This document shows positions 30,355 through 38,613 of a stretch of DNA of 64,000 nucleotides, piece by piece (positions within the stretch are counted from its first letter, which is position 1; each line of letters starts with the position of its first letter). Position numbers and translations under genes: made by a program. The notes beneath the pieces are model-generated. The model had not been told where the DNA came from, did not search any database, and saw only the letters and a program-made list of their open reading frames with translations. This stretch comes from a bacterium (lineage in GTDB: Bacteria > Electryoneota > RPQS01), in the NCBI GenBank assembly GCA_023382385.1, contig JAHDVH010000003.1:214806-278805 (forward strand), given 5' to 3'.

Positions 30355-33300
30355 CTATTGGGTCGGGCCGGTCGCCGCCTTTTTAGGGAACGGCGGCATC
30401 GGAGGATACTCCATCGGGTTGTTCTTGATCTGGTCGCGGCACCACTTAATTGCATAATCGAGTTGGTCGTCCTTGCCTTCCAAAAGGTTCTTGGGAAGAT
30501 TCTCGACTTCAACAGTCGGGTCAACGCCCGGTCCCTCGATTAGCCATTTCCCGTCAGCTCCCCAGCCAGTGAACTCGGGCTGAGTAGAACCGCCGCCATC
30601 AATAAACGGCTTGCCTCCGCGAATTCCAACCCATCCACCCCACGTGCGCATTCCGACCAGTGGTCCTAAGCCAAGTCGCTTCCAACCTTCCGAAAACGTC
30701 TCGCCATCCGAACCGGTTTGCTCGTCACAGAGGGCAATTTTATGTCCGAAGAACGAAGTGTAGGGATCGTGATCAACGGCACCGTTGCGAGCCATCCCCC
30801 ATGTCCAGATCTTCCGGTCAATCTGAGACAGTATCCAGCGAGCGATGTTGCCTCCTCCGTTGTTACGCACGTCAAAGATGAAAGCCTTCTTTCCGTAGAC
30901 TTGCGGATAATATTCGCGCATGAACTGCTCCATGCCAGCGCCGCCCATGTCCGACAAGTGAAGATACGCGATGTCGTCGCCACCGTGTTTCTTCACGTAG
31001 TCCATTCGACCCTTTACCCAGTCCCAGTAGCGTAAATCGCCTTCACTGCGCATCGTCCGCACGACATACTCGCGTGCACCATCCAGCGAGGGTTTGTCGT
31101 TCACGGATACCATCACGAGCTTGCCGCCTTTGTTCGAGAGCAGTTCGAAATAGTTCTTGACCGAATTCACCGGTTTACGATCGATGGCAACAAGGTAGTC
31201 ACCCGCTTTGACATTGATGCCCGGCTGCATAAGCGGGCTGGAGCGATCTTTGTCCCAGGGATCTGGAGCGAGGATGCGGTCGATTTTGTAATAGCCATTA
31301 GATTCGCGGGTGACATCAATCCCGAGCAATCCGACACTTATCCCACGAGCAGATTCGCGGTCACCACCCATAATGTATGCGTGTCCGGCATTCAGTTCAC
31401 CGAAGAGCTGGCCGAGCACGTCATTCAATTCATCGCGATTTGAGATACGATCCAGGAGCTTGGCATAGTGTTCACCCTGTTTCTTCCAGTCCACGCCGTG
31501 CATTCCGGGATCGTAGAAGAAGTCGCGCTGCAGGCGCCAAGCTTCCCAATAGATTTGCCTCCACTCAGCCTGCGGGTCAACGTCATGCGTCCATTCGTCG
31601 AGCTTTAGACCTTTGTCCTTGTCATCCTTGTCCGGCTCAGGCTCCTTTGTGTCACCGGCATCCAACATGGTGAATCCGCCCTTTGTGCGAACCACCAGTT
31701 TCTTACGGTCGAGCGAGAACGAATACCCGCGCACATCGTCAATGACTTTGTGCTCCTTCTTCTTCTTGATATCAAAACAGCGCAAAGACACAGCGGGATT
31801 CTCATCGTGGACGTTGCTCTTCCAGCCGCGTACATCAAACGCCACGTAGTAGAGCTTGCCCTCCACAGCGCCCAACCCTGTGTACCGGCCTGGATCGGCA
31901 GGCAACAGAACGATTCGATCAACCAGGCCGTCCCAGTCAATCTTGACCTCTACTTTCTTCTCTTCCTTCTTGTCTTTGTCGTCCTTCTTATCCTTCTTGT
32001 CCTTCTTGTCTTCCTTCTTCTCGTCATCCTTTTTCTCGTCGTCTTTCTTGCTTCCCTCTATCGTGTTGTCATCATAGAGATAAGGACTCTTGGTGTCCTT
32101 TGACAAGGCAAGGGCGAAGAGCTGGCTTGTGCCCAACGTGATGAAGCTGTAATCATTCTCGCCGGAGTAGGGATTCATGAATCTCTGAGAAACAAAGTAA
32201 AGCCACTTGCCGTCCGGATCCCAAGTCGGAGATCCGCTGTCAAACATCGGATCTGTGACCAAGTGGCTGACCTTCTCCTTCATGTCATAAATCTTGACTC
32301 CGCCGAACTTATTCGGCAGCGACACACCATAGGCTATATAACGTGAATCGGGGGACCATTCGTATGAACTGATCTCCCAATCCGAGGTATCGATGACGGA
32401 GGTGGCGCCGGTTTTCAGATTAATCAGTGCGAGTCTGCGATCCTTATTACCGGCAACCCCCCACTCCCCGTCCGGCGACATCTCGATGCTGAAGTTGTAA
32501 GTTGACGGACCGGGTGCGACTTTGCGGGCTTTACCCTTGCCGTCTGCAGGATAAGCCCACAGCGTTTGTTCGCCCTCTTGATCCGTCCACGCGTAGATCT
32601 CCTTGCCATCTTTGCTGTAGAAGGGGTTCTTCTCGCGCGCACCCGGAGACTCGGAGACTCGCAGTATTACGCCGCGACGCTCAGTGGAGGCTGTAAACAG
32701 TTCTCCTCGGGCACCCAGAACAATCCGCTTGCCGTCGGGCGACAGGCCGAAGTCACTGGTGTAGTCGTCAGGGCTGACGAACTTATCACGGGCCTGTAAA
32801 CGTTCGCCTGGTAACTGGACTCTGACCAGCGTTTCATTTCCGGAAGCAAGGTCATAAACGTAGATGTCGGGGCCAACGGAGTATGAGATCTTGCCATCGG
32901 CGATGCTCGGCCAACGGAGGTCCCAATTCGTGTGCCTCGTAAGCTGCTCGATTCCTGTGCCGTCAGGATTCATGCGATAGAGATTGTCGCGGTCGTCGTT
33001 ATTGCGAACGTAATAGATCTTATCCCCAAACCACATCGGCGTGGCATCATTTCCCTTCCACGTCGTCACTTTCTTGTAGTCATGGCTCTTCGTGCTGCCA
33101 ACATATATGTCTTCGGCCCAGCCTCCCTGATAACGCTTCCACGTCCTGAATCCCAATGAGAAGCGGGTATATGCAATCCGGTTGCCTTTTGGCTCGAATG
33201 CGATGTGTGCTGCCTCGGGGACTTCCACCTTAACGGGCCAATCCCCATCCACAGATACAGTGAAGATTTCACTGTTGTACTGGCCGTTCAAGAATGCGGT

Positions 33301-33669
33301 GCGATAAGCAACTTTGCCGTCCGGTGTCCACGCCGCAACCCATTCAGCACCGGGATGATAGGTGAGCCGACGTGGTTCACCGCCGTCAGGTGAGATGACG
33401 TAGACGTCGACGTTGCCATCATAGTTCGCGCTGAAGGCGATCCACTTGCCATCGGGTGAGAACATTGCGAAACGCTCTTCACCGCTGGCGGAAGTCAAGC
33501 GGCGGGCAACTCCGCCCGAGAGCGGTGCAATCCAGAGATCATTGTCCGCCACGAAGGCGATCTGATTTCCGTACGTGGTTGGCCATCGGTAGTAACCGTC
33601 CCACGGCGCGGCGAGCACTGTAAGTGCGGTAACCCAGAGAAAGGCGAGAGAGGCGAGAAGTAACTTCAT
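30355..33669 (-). CDS. Tricorn-type S41 serine protease, exported
   Basis: 1104 residues with a signal peptide (KLLLASLAFLWVTALTVLA). Two WD40/PD40-like beta-propellers follow, with repeated FSPDGKWIAF and LSPDGKRIVL motifs, then a charged linker (about residues 535-580), a tricorn C1 helical part, a PDZ domain (INVKAGDYLVAIDRKPVNS) and an S41 catalytic domain. His of GELNAGHAY (about 763) and Ser of TGSDGE (about 987) fit the tricorn catalytic His and Ser. It degrades peptides in the periplasm or at the surface, with the propellers acting as entrance filters in the archaeal relative. The export signal distinguishes it from cytoplasmic tricorn. Single gene with its own terminator. Confidence 0.92.
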   Translation of the reverse strand: MKLLLASLAFLWVTALTVLAAPWDGYYRWPTTYGNQIAFVADNDLWIAPLSGGVARRLTSASGEERFAMFSPDGKWIAFSANYDGNVDVYVISPDGGEPRRLTYHPGAEWVAAWTPDGKVAYRTAFLNGQYNSEIFTVSVDGDWPVKVEVPEAAHIAFEPKGNRIAYTRFSLGFRTWKRYQGGWAEDIYVGSTKSHDYKKVTTWKGNDATPMWFGDKIYYVRNNDDRDNLYRMNPDGTGIEQLTRHTNWDLRWPSIADGKISYSVGPDIYVYDLASGNETLVRVQLPGERLQARDKFVSPDDYTSDFGLSPDGKRIVLGARGELFTASTERRGVILRVSESPGAREKNPFYSKDGKEIYAWTDQEGEQTLWAYPADGKGKARKVAPGPSTYNFSIEMSPDGEWGVAGNKDRRLALINLKTGATSVIDTSDWEISSYEWSPDSRYIAYGVSLPNKFGGVKIYDMKEKVSHLVTDPMFDSGSPTWDPDGKWLYFVSQRFMNPYSGENDYSFITLGTSQLFALALSKDTKSPYLYDDNTIEGSKKDDEKKDDEKKEDKKDKKDKKDDKDKKEEKKVEVKIDWDGLVDRIVLLPADPGRYTGLGAVEGKLYYVAFDVRGWKSNVHDENPAVSLRCFDIKKKKEHKVIDDVRGYSFSLDRKKLVVRTKGGFTMLDAGDTKEPEPDKDDKDKGLKLDEWTHDVDPQAEWRQIYWEAWRLQRDFFYDPGMHGVDWKKQGEHYAKLLDRISNRDELNDVLGQLFGELNAGHAYIMGGDRESARGISVGLLGIDVTRESNGYYKIDRILAPDPWDKDRSSPLMQPGINVKAGDYLVAIDRKPVNSVKNYFELLSNKGGKLVMVSVNDKPSLDGAREYVVRTMRSEGDLRYWDWVKGRMDYVKKHGGDDIAYLHLSDMGGAGMEQFMREYYPQVYGKKAFIFDVRNNGGGNIARWILSQIDRKIWTWGMARNGAVDHDPYTSFFGHKIALCDEQTGSDGETFSEGWKRLGLGPLVGMRTWGGWVGIRGGKPFIDGGGSTQPEFTGWGADGKWLIEGPGVDPTVEVENLPKNLLEGKDDQLDYAIKWCRDQIKNNPMEYPPMPPFPKKAATGPTQ
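31936..32060 (-). repeat. Lys/Asp/Glu low-complexity tract inside the tricorn gene
   Basis: About 42 codons encode almost only K, D and E (for example KKDDEKKDDEKKEDKKDKKD). The plus strand reads as imperfect TCCTTCTTG-type repeats. It links the second propeller to the core. Confidence 0.85.
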
Positions 33670-33745
33670 GGAAATACCTTATTTGCAGGACAAGGAGAAA
33701 GGACTATGGGAGCAATCTGTTTCGAGTGAATTGCTTAAGACAAAA

Positions 33746-33776
33746 TGGCCCCCGAAGTATAGGACTCCGGGGGCCA
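33746..33776 (-). terminator. Terminator of the sorting-domain protein gene
   Basis: TGGCCCCCGAAG pairs with CTCCGGGGGCCA (one G-T pair) around a seven-base loop. TTTTG follows on the minus strand, 18 bases past the stop at 33794. Confidence 0.8.
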
Positions 33777-33793
33777 AATTAAGTTGCATCAAC

Positions 33794-35869
33794 CTACTTC
33801 AGCAACATCATCTTGCGGACGGTTGTGAAGTCACCGGCCTGCATGCTATAGAAGTAGATTCCTGACGGCAGATTGGCACCGTTAAACGAAGCGGTGTATT
33901 CACCTGCAGACAATGGTTCATTTACGAGCACGGCCACTTCCTGACCGAGCATGTTGACCACCGTCAAACGAACATCAGCCTGCACCGGCAGCGAGAAACG
34001 GATATCTGTCTGCGGGTTAAAAGGATTCGGATAGTTCTGCTTCAGCGAGAATTCATTCGGAATCGGCAAGTTAATGTCGCGAACAGCGGACGCTGTGGTA
34101 TCGCCACGACCACGCAGCAGGACCGGGAAGGCCGGGTTGTTTCCTGCATTGCTGTTGATGGTAATGATGCCGTTCCAAGTGCGATGAACCGGCGGGTCGA
34201 AAGTAATCGATACATCACGGCTTTGTCCGGCGGCAACTGTGAAACTCGTCGGCGATATTGAATATGCAGGCGCAGTTGAACCCGGGGTAATCGTGATGCT
34301 CGTGACGTTAAGCGGATCAACGCCGCCGTTGTTGAAAACGGTCAGAGTCTGCGTCACAGCAGGAGCGGCAGGATGCACGTCACCGAAGTCGACCGTATCG
34401 CGATCGGTGTCAATCACGGGGAACGGCGGAACCGCGGAAGAGGTGTCAAAGTAAACCTGCATCAAGAGGTTGCCGCCATCGTCTTCGAAGAACTGTGCAC
34501 CGTTATTCGAGACTTGGAAGGCAGTCACGCCCATCGCAACATTCTCCGCTGCGTTCGGCGGATCTTCGTCGTAGCCCATCGTGATACCAGTCTGGAACAG
34601 GTATGCTGCGGCAATCTTCTGTCCCGGGAACAGCGTGACGTTGGGAGTCACGTTAATGGTGTTCCAACCCTGCACGACAGCGGGAGTTGCGGTCCACAAC
34701 GGGTTGCCGGCGGGCAGACCGGTCGCGTTGTCGATCATGTAGAAGCGGAAGTCTCCGTTGCCCGGACCGCCAACATTGACACGGAATTGCGTGATCTTCG
34801 CAGGATACTCAGCCGGAACGAACTTCAACGCCCAACCTGAGCCAGCGCCAAAGCCAATGTAGCTGTCCGCAGTCTCTTCATTGTCGTCGTAGCGGTACCA
34901 GCGGTGATTCCCGCCTACAAAGAAACGCAGCCAAGTCGTATCGTTCTCGGTATTGTTATCTTCACCCGTCAGGACGATAGAGCGGGCGATGTACTCGCCT
35001 TCCGCGGCCGGCGTAAAGACATTGCCGGTCGAGAGTGTCGTCGTAGCACCGACGGCGAGTGCGCCGCCGATCAAATCTTCAGAGAAGACTTCGCTGCCAC
35101 CCGGTCCCGTCACGGAAAGTTCAACCACGTACGCCGTGACAGGCGACGTACCAACATTCGAGATCTCCTGATCAAACAAAACGTCTTCGCCAAGCAGGAA
35201 ATCGAACGCCGTTTGATTGTTCACATCATTGGATAGGTCCCCTGCAGCCAAGTCCGTGAAGACACCGCCGGAGACGCCGCCGATGCGCAGCATCCAGTCG
35301 CCGAGCGTGTTGTTGTACGTTCCGAACTTGCCCTGAGTGGAAATCTGGCTGCGACCCGCCGTATTGGCATTGTCATAGACCGGATTCCAGTTCGTGTCAA
35401 ACTGTGGACCGCCGGGAACGGGTCCGAACAAGACCCAGAAATCCGAACCGCCCGTTACGGTAACTGAATTATTGAAATTCACATCGATCCAGCCAAAGTT
35501 CGGCAGCGGAGCTGCACGAACGGCGACAGCTTGCTCACCACCTGGTGCAGGGGTCGCGGTATACACAATCAACGAGCACGGAGCAGGCGAGCTCGTTCCG
35601 TCAATTGCATACATGTATCCGCTCAGGATGGTAAAATCCACCGGTGCGGTGAATCGCACACGGCACCAGTAGTTCAAGGATGTGATGAGTCCGCTTGGCG
35701 AATTGTTGTCATAAAGCAACGTATCCGGCTGCGGGTCATCGAGGACTCCGGTGATTTCGATTGAGCGGTCGCCCTGTCCTTCAGGCCAAACGATAGCAGC
35801 GTTGTCCGAAGCCATGGCGGACAGCGCGGTAGTCAGGCAGAGGAGCAGGATCCATTGGGTCCAACGCAT
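33794..35869 (-). CDS. Large secreted protein with ASH-like repeat and C-terminal sorting domain
   Basis: 691 residues from the ATG at 35869 (GGAGG six bases upstream), which starts a clean signal peptide (MRWTQWILLLCLTTALSAMA). An N-terminal beta-rich region is followed by a CARDB-like segment (FDQEISNVGTSPVTAYVVEL), a second sandwich and a choice-of-anchor/ASH repeat (DTVDFGDVHPAAPAVTQTL ... YSISPTSFTVAAGQSRDVSI). The sorting domain is LKQNYPNPFNPQTDIRFSLP ... IYFYSMQAGDFTTVRKMMLL. No enzymatic motif was seen; an adhesin or structural surface protein is plausible. The next 128 bases (35870-35997) show no feature I can support. Confidence 0.82.
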   Translation of the reverse strand: MRWTQWILLLCLTTALSAMASDNAAIVWPEGQGDRSIEITGVLDDPQPDTLLYDNNSPSGLITSLNYWCRVRFTAPVDFTILSGYMYAIDGTSSPAPCSLIVYTATPAPGGEQAVAVRAAPLPNFGWIDVNFNNSVTVTGGSDFWVLFGPVPGGPQFDTNWNPVYDNANTAGRSQISTQGKFGTYNNTLGDWMLRIGGVSGGVFTDLAAGDLSNDVNNQTAFDFLLGEDVLFDQEISNVGTSPVTAYVVELSVTGPGGSEVFSEDLIGGALAVGATTTLSTGNVFTPAAEGEYIARSIVLTGEDNNTENDTTWLRFFVGGNHRWYRYDDNEETADSYIGFGAGSGWALKFVPAEYPAKITQFRVNVGGPGNGDFRFYMIDNATGLPAGNPLWTATPAVVQGWNTINVTPNVTLFPGQKIAAAYLFQTGITMGYDEDPPNAAENVAMGVTAFQVSNNGAQFFEDDGGNLLMQVYFDTSSAVPPFPVIDTDRDTVDFGDVHPAAPAVTQTLTVFNNGGVDPLNVTSITITPGSTAPAYSISPTSFTVAAGQSRDVSITFDPPVHRTWNGIITINSNAGNNPAFPVLLRGRGDTTASAVRDINLPIPNEFSLKQNYPNPFNPQTDIRFSLPVQADVRLTVVNMLGQEVAVLVNEPLSAGEYTASFNGANLPSGIYFYSMQAGDFTTVRKMMLLK

Positions 35870-35997
35870 GGGATGCCTCCAGTTCTTGGTATCTACAAAC
35901 ATAACAACGATTTCCGGGATTAAACCACCTATTGATTGCAGGGAATCAAAATAACGGAATTCTTGAAGATAAGGAATTTGTCAGAAAAAGGGAAGCC

Positions 35998-36591
35998 CTA
36001 ATCGTTCGAATAGAGTCTTTGTTCAGCAATATAGTTGCGGACTGCTGCAGGAAGCCATTCTGATGTGTCGCGGCCTGCTCTGATTGCTCGGCGAATGTCT
36101 GTTGCTGAGACTGGAATTAGTGGTGTTTCCAGAAGTCTGACGCGGCTCAAATACTTGTTGGGGGCTTCATTTAAGTCAATCCCCGGGCGGCGCAAGACGG
36201 CAACTCTTGCATGCGAGAAGAGGTCTTCGGGGTTCTTCCAACGGGGTAGCTCAACCAGCGAATCCGCGCCCACGATTAGCCAAAGGTCGTGTTCGCCGGG
36301 AGGAAGGTCCGCTAAGACTCTCCGAATAGTTTCCGTCGTATATGCTGGGCCGCTGACCCGCTCTTCGGTATCAGACAGTTTAAGTGCGGGGAATTCCTGC
36401 AAGGCCAGTCGCAGCATTTCCTTGCGATGGCGGTATTCAGTCAGCGGTTTGTGCAACTTATGGGGGGGATGCGGATTGGGCAGCATCCACACTTCGGGCA
36501 GGCCAAGTTCGATTCGCGCGGCTTCGACTGTGCGCAGATGACCGTAGTGGACAGGATCAAAGGTGCCGCCGAAAAGTCCGAGGTGAATCAT
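35998..36591 (-). CDS. nadD: Nicotinate-nucleotide adenylyltransferase
   Basis: 197 residues. It shows the nucleotidyltransferase motif LFGGTFDPVHYGHLR at the N-terminus (residues 5-19), PNPHPPHK, and the C-terminal VSATDIRRAIRAG. It converts nicotinate mononucleotide and ATP to deamido-NAD in NAD synthesis. Its ATG overlaps the bamD stop (ATGA). It is the last gene of the operon beginning with the HU gene. Confidence 0.95.
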   Translation of the reverse strand: MIHLGLFGGTFDPVHYGHLRTVEAARIELGLPEVWMLPNPHPPHKLHKPLTEYRHRKEMLRLALQEFPALKLSDTEERVSGPAYTTETIRRVLADLPPGEHDLWLIVGADSLVELPRWKNPEDLFSHARVAVLRRPGIDLNEAPNKYLSRVRLLETPLIPVSATDIRRAIRAGRDTSEWLPAAVRNYIAEQRLYSND

Positions 36592-37364
36592 GGAGCTTTT
36601 GCTTGCCCGGCATCCGATTCGAGTTGGCGGCCAAGATTACCGACTGCCTGTCGAAACCTTCCCTGCGGAAAGCGGCGATTGTAGTCAGCAACGGCCGCTT
36701 GCGCACGCACATTTTCCTTTAGTTTCATCAATGCACGAATCTTATCGTAAGCTGCTTCGTCCGCAAACGACGTATCATAGTAGTCGGCCAGTATAGCATC
36801 TGAGTAAATCACCACAGAGGCATACTCTTGCAGCTTCAAGTACAGCTTCAGCCCCGCAAACTGCTTACGGGCAAGTTTCTCACGGCATTTTGAAAGGTAA
36901 ACATAGGCACTGTCTGTATACTCGTTCTGCGAATACTCCTCAAGAAACCGCTGGAAGCCGCTGAGTGCCTGTTCCGTATAGGTTTGGTCCAGCCTATAAT
37001 CAGGGGTCAACTCGAACTGGCAGCGCGACTCGTAATAGGCCGCGCCAGCCGCCAGTGGGCTGGAGGGAAACTGTTGCGCGAGTCTGCGAAAGTCGTCCGC
37101 AGCGACAATGTAGTCGGCCTGCTCGAAACCGGCAAGCCCGAGATAGAAATACGCCGAGTCGATGATCGACGAACCCGAATAGTTCAGGGTAATGTCCCGG
37201 AGCAACTGCTGAGCACGATAGTAACGTTCCCGCGCGAACAGGTCTTTTGCGCGCTCCCAATCCGCATCCACCCCTTTATCGGAGATGAAGCGTGTTTGTT
37301 GCGCGCAGCCAAAGACAAGTAAGGTGAGAAGCGTAACGAAGAAGCTGCGACTGGATATGGTCAT
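36588..37364 (-). CDS. bamD: Outer-membrane assembly lipoprotein BamD
   Basis: 258 residues from the ATG at 37364. The lipoprotein signal (MTISSRSFFVTLLTLLVFGC) has its Cys at residue 20. TPR-like helices follow: ERAKDLFARERYYRAQQLL, IDSAYFYLGLAGFEQADYIVAADDFRRLAQQFPSSPLAA (two blocks) and the tail AQAAVADYNRRFPQGRF. It belongs to the Bam complex that inserts beta-barrel proteins. No Shine-Dalgarno sequence precedes the ATG; upstream codons are open but would encode no signal peptide. It is co-transcribed with other envelope genes (lnt, a barrel protein), which fits. Confidence 0.9.
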   Translation of the reverse strand: MTISSRSFFVTLLTLLVFGCAQQTRFISDKGVDADWERAKDLFARERYYRAQQLLRDITLNYSGSSIIDSAYFYLGLAGFEQADYIVAADDFRRLAQQFPSSPLAAGAAYYESRCQFELTPDYRLDQTYTEQALSGFQRFLEEYSQNEYTDSAYVYLSKCREKLARKQFAGLKLYLKLQEYASVVIYSDAILADYYDTSFADEAAYDKIRALMKLKENVRAQAAVADYNRRFPQGRFRQAVGNLGRQLESDAGQAKAP

Positions 37365-37399
37365 TGAGGAGGTATGAACGGAATTCTGGAGCGCAACTT

Positions 37400-37636
37400 C
37401 TACCTGCTGCGCGTTGTAAAAAGAAGTATAAACAGTCCGGCGGTGGCCCCGACGATTGCCACCGGCAATATCCAAGTCGTCAGAGCATTCTGCGAAGACA
37501 GCCCAATGGTGTCGGCACTCTGAACCACTGAAACTGTATCGCTAACCAAAGAGTCAGGCGCGGTCTGTTCCAATGCCTGAGCAAAAAGCATCTCCGACAG
37601 AACGAGGAAGAACGCTGACCGGATTAAAGTCGCCAT
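37400..37636 (-). CDS. Small exported protein with one C-terminal membrane segment
   Basis: 78 residues from the ATG at 37636: a signal peptide (TLIRSAFFLVLSEMLFAQ), a short Ser/Thr/Asp-rich linker, and a membrane helix near the end (TWILPVAIVGATAGLFILLF) followed by TTRSR. No family recognised. Its start lies inside the 3' end of the barrel-protein gene (13-base overlap), so translation is probably coupled. bamD starts 35 bases after its stop. Confidence 0.6.
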   Translation of the reverse strand: MATLIRSAFFLVLSEMLFAQALEQTAPDSLVSDTVSVVQSADTIGLSSQNALTTWILPVAIVGATAGLFILLFTTRSR

Positions 37637-38613
37637 GCGAGGGTAAACGCAGTATAGCCTTCTACCGGTCTTCCGCTTTCGTAGATTAGAGCTGCGGCAA
37701 CCGATACGACGTCTTCCGGCATCCGTAAGCGATCCTCTTTGCTTCGAAACCAATTCGCGTCAAGCAGCCCCACTCCTCCGGTTAACGCAGCCCTGCGGCT
37801 TCGTGGAAACAGAATTCCGCCCGTACGTAATGCGACGGCCCGCACGGGGCGCCACTCGGCACCAACTCGCGGCTCGAGGAAGCCCAAATCATCCGATTGA
37901 GACAGATTCATCAGCTGAAAAGCGATCGAGTATTCCTGCTGCTGGAGTGCGACGGATGCAGTAGTGCCTTGATCAACTCTGCGGTCTAACGGATGGAGCC
38001 AGCGCTCACCAGTCGCGGGGTACCGCTGATAGTGTAAACCCACTTGTACCCCCCGAGGTTTCAGGATGATTCCGTAACTGAAACCCTCGCCGTCACCCTT
38101 TTGGTCCCGTGAATAGAAGTCGACCCTTCCTCCTACCTGCACACGTTGATGCAACAAAAGCGTGGCCAACAAACTTGTCTGATACTCCGTCAGTGCATAT
38201 TTGTCGGGCGGTTCGCGGAAACGAGTATGGTCTGATCGTCGCATCACCGGCTCTCCGAGGATGGCCGTAGCGCCGGCCCAGCGAAAGCGAGCCGAAACTG
38301 ATCGCACAAGCAGGCTCGAAATGTCCCCGATCTGCTGCAGAGAAGAACGTGTGTCGGCTGTTTGGTCGAAGTAATCCTGAAGCTGGAAACATCCGTTTCC
38401 ATTCAAGACCCCCGCCGCACTGATACGGCGCTTCTGCGGGAAGGCTACAAATCCGGCGGGATTTTGCGAACCAGCGGAGGTTGAGCCATACATCGCTCCG
38501 GTGGCTGCGCCCATAGCCAGATCTCGTGACACACCGGGCTGTGGAAGAAGTGCAATCCATTCCACCGCTATCGCTTGAAGAGTGCATAGAAGAACGGCGA
38601 TGATCAGTCTCAT
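37624..38613 (-). CDS. Predicted outer-membrane barrel protein (PorV/PorQ-like)
   Basis: 329 residues from the ATG at 38613, which overlaps the lnt stop (ATGA). A signal peptide (RLIIAVLLCTLQAIAVEW) is followed by GVSRDLAMGAATGAMYGSTSAGSQNPAGF. That stretch resembles the AMGGAxxA...NPAGL opening of PorV/PorQ and FadL-related proteins, and alternating beta strands run to a C-terminal aromatic/Leu end (YTAFTLAWRL). Probably a 14-strand-type barrel; role unknown. Its place between lnt and bamD supports an envelope function. Confidence 0.65.
   Translation of the reverse strand: MRLIIAVLLCTLQAIAVEWIALLPQPGVSRDLAMGAATGAMYGSTSAGSQNPAGFVAFPQKRRISAAGVLNGNGCFQLQDYFDQTADTRSSLQQIGDISSLLVRSVSARFRWAGATAILGEPVMRRSDHTRFREPPDKYALTEYQTSLLATLLLHQRVQVGGRVDFYSRDQKGDGEGFSYGIILKPRGVQVGLHYQRYPATGERWLHPLDRRVDQGTTASVALQQQEYSIAFQLMNLSQSDDLGFLEPRVGAEWRPVRAVALRTGGILFPRSRRAALTGGVGLLDANWFRSKEDRLRMPEDVVSVAAALIYESGRPVEGYTAFTLAWRL

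Noticed and set aside
31936..32060. CRISPR or tandem DNA repeat
   Set aside because: The repeats are codon-level K/D/E low complexity within an open, conserved protease gene, without spacers.
37366..37520. Plus-strand small ORF after GAGGAGG at 37366
   Set aside because: The spacing to the ATG is only one base, and it is antisense to two minus-strand genes.
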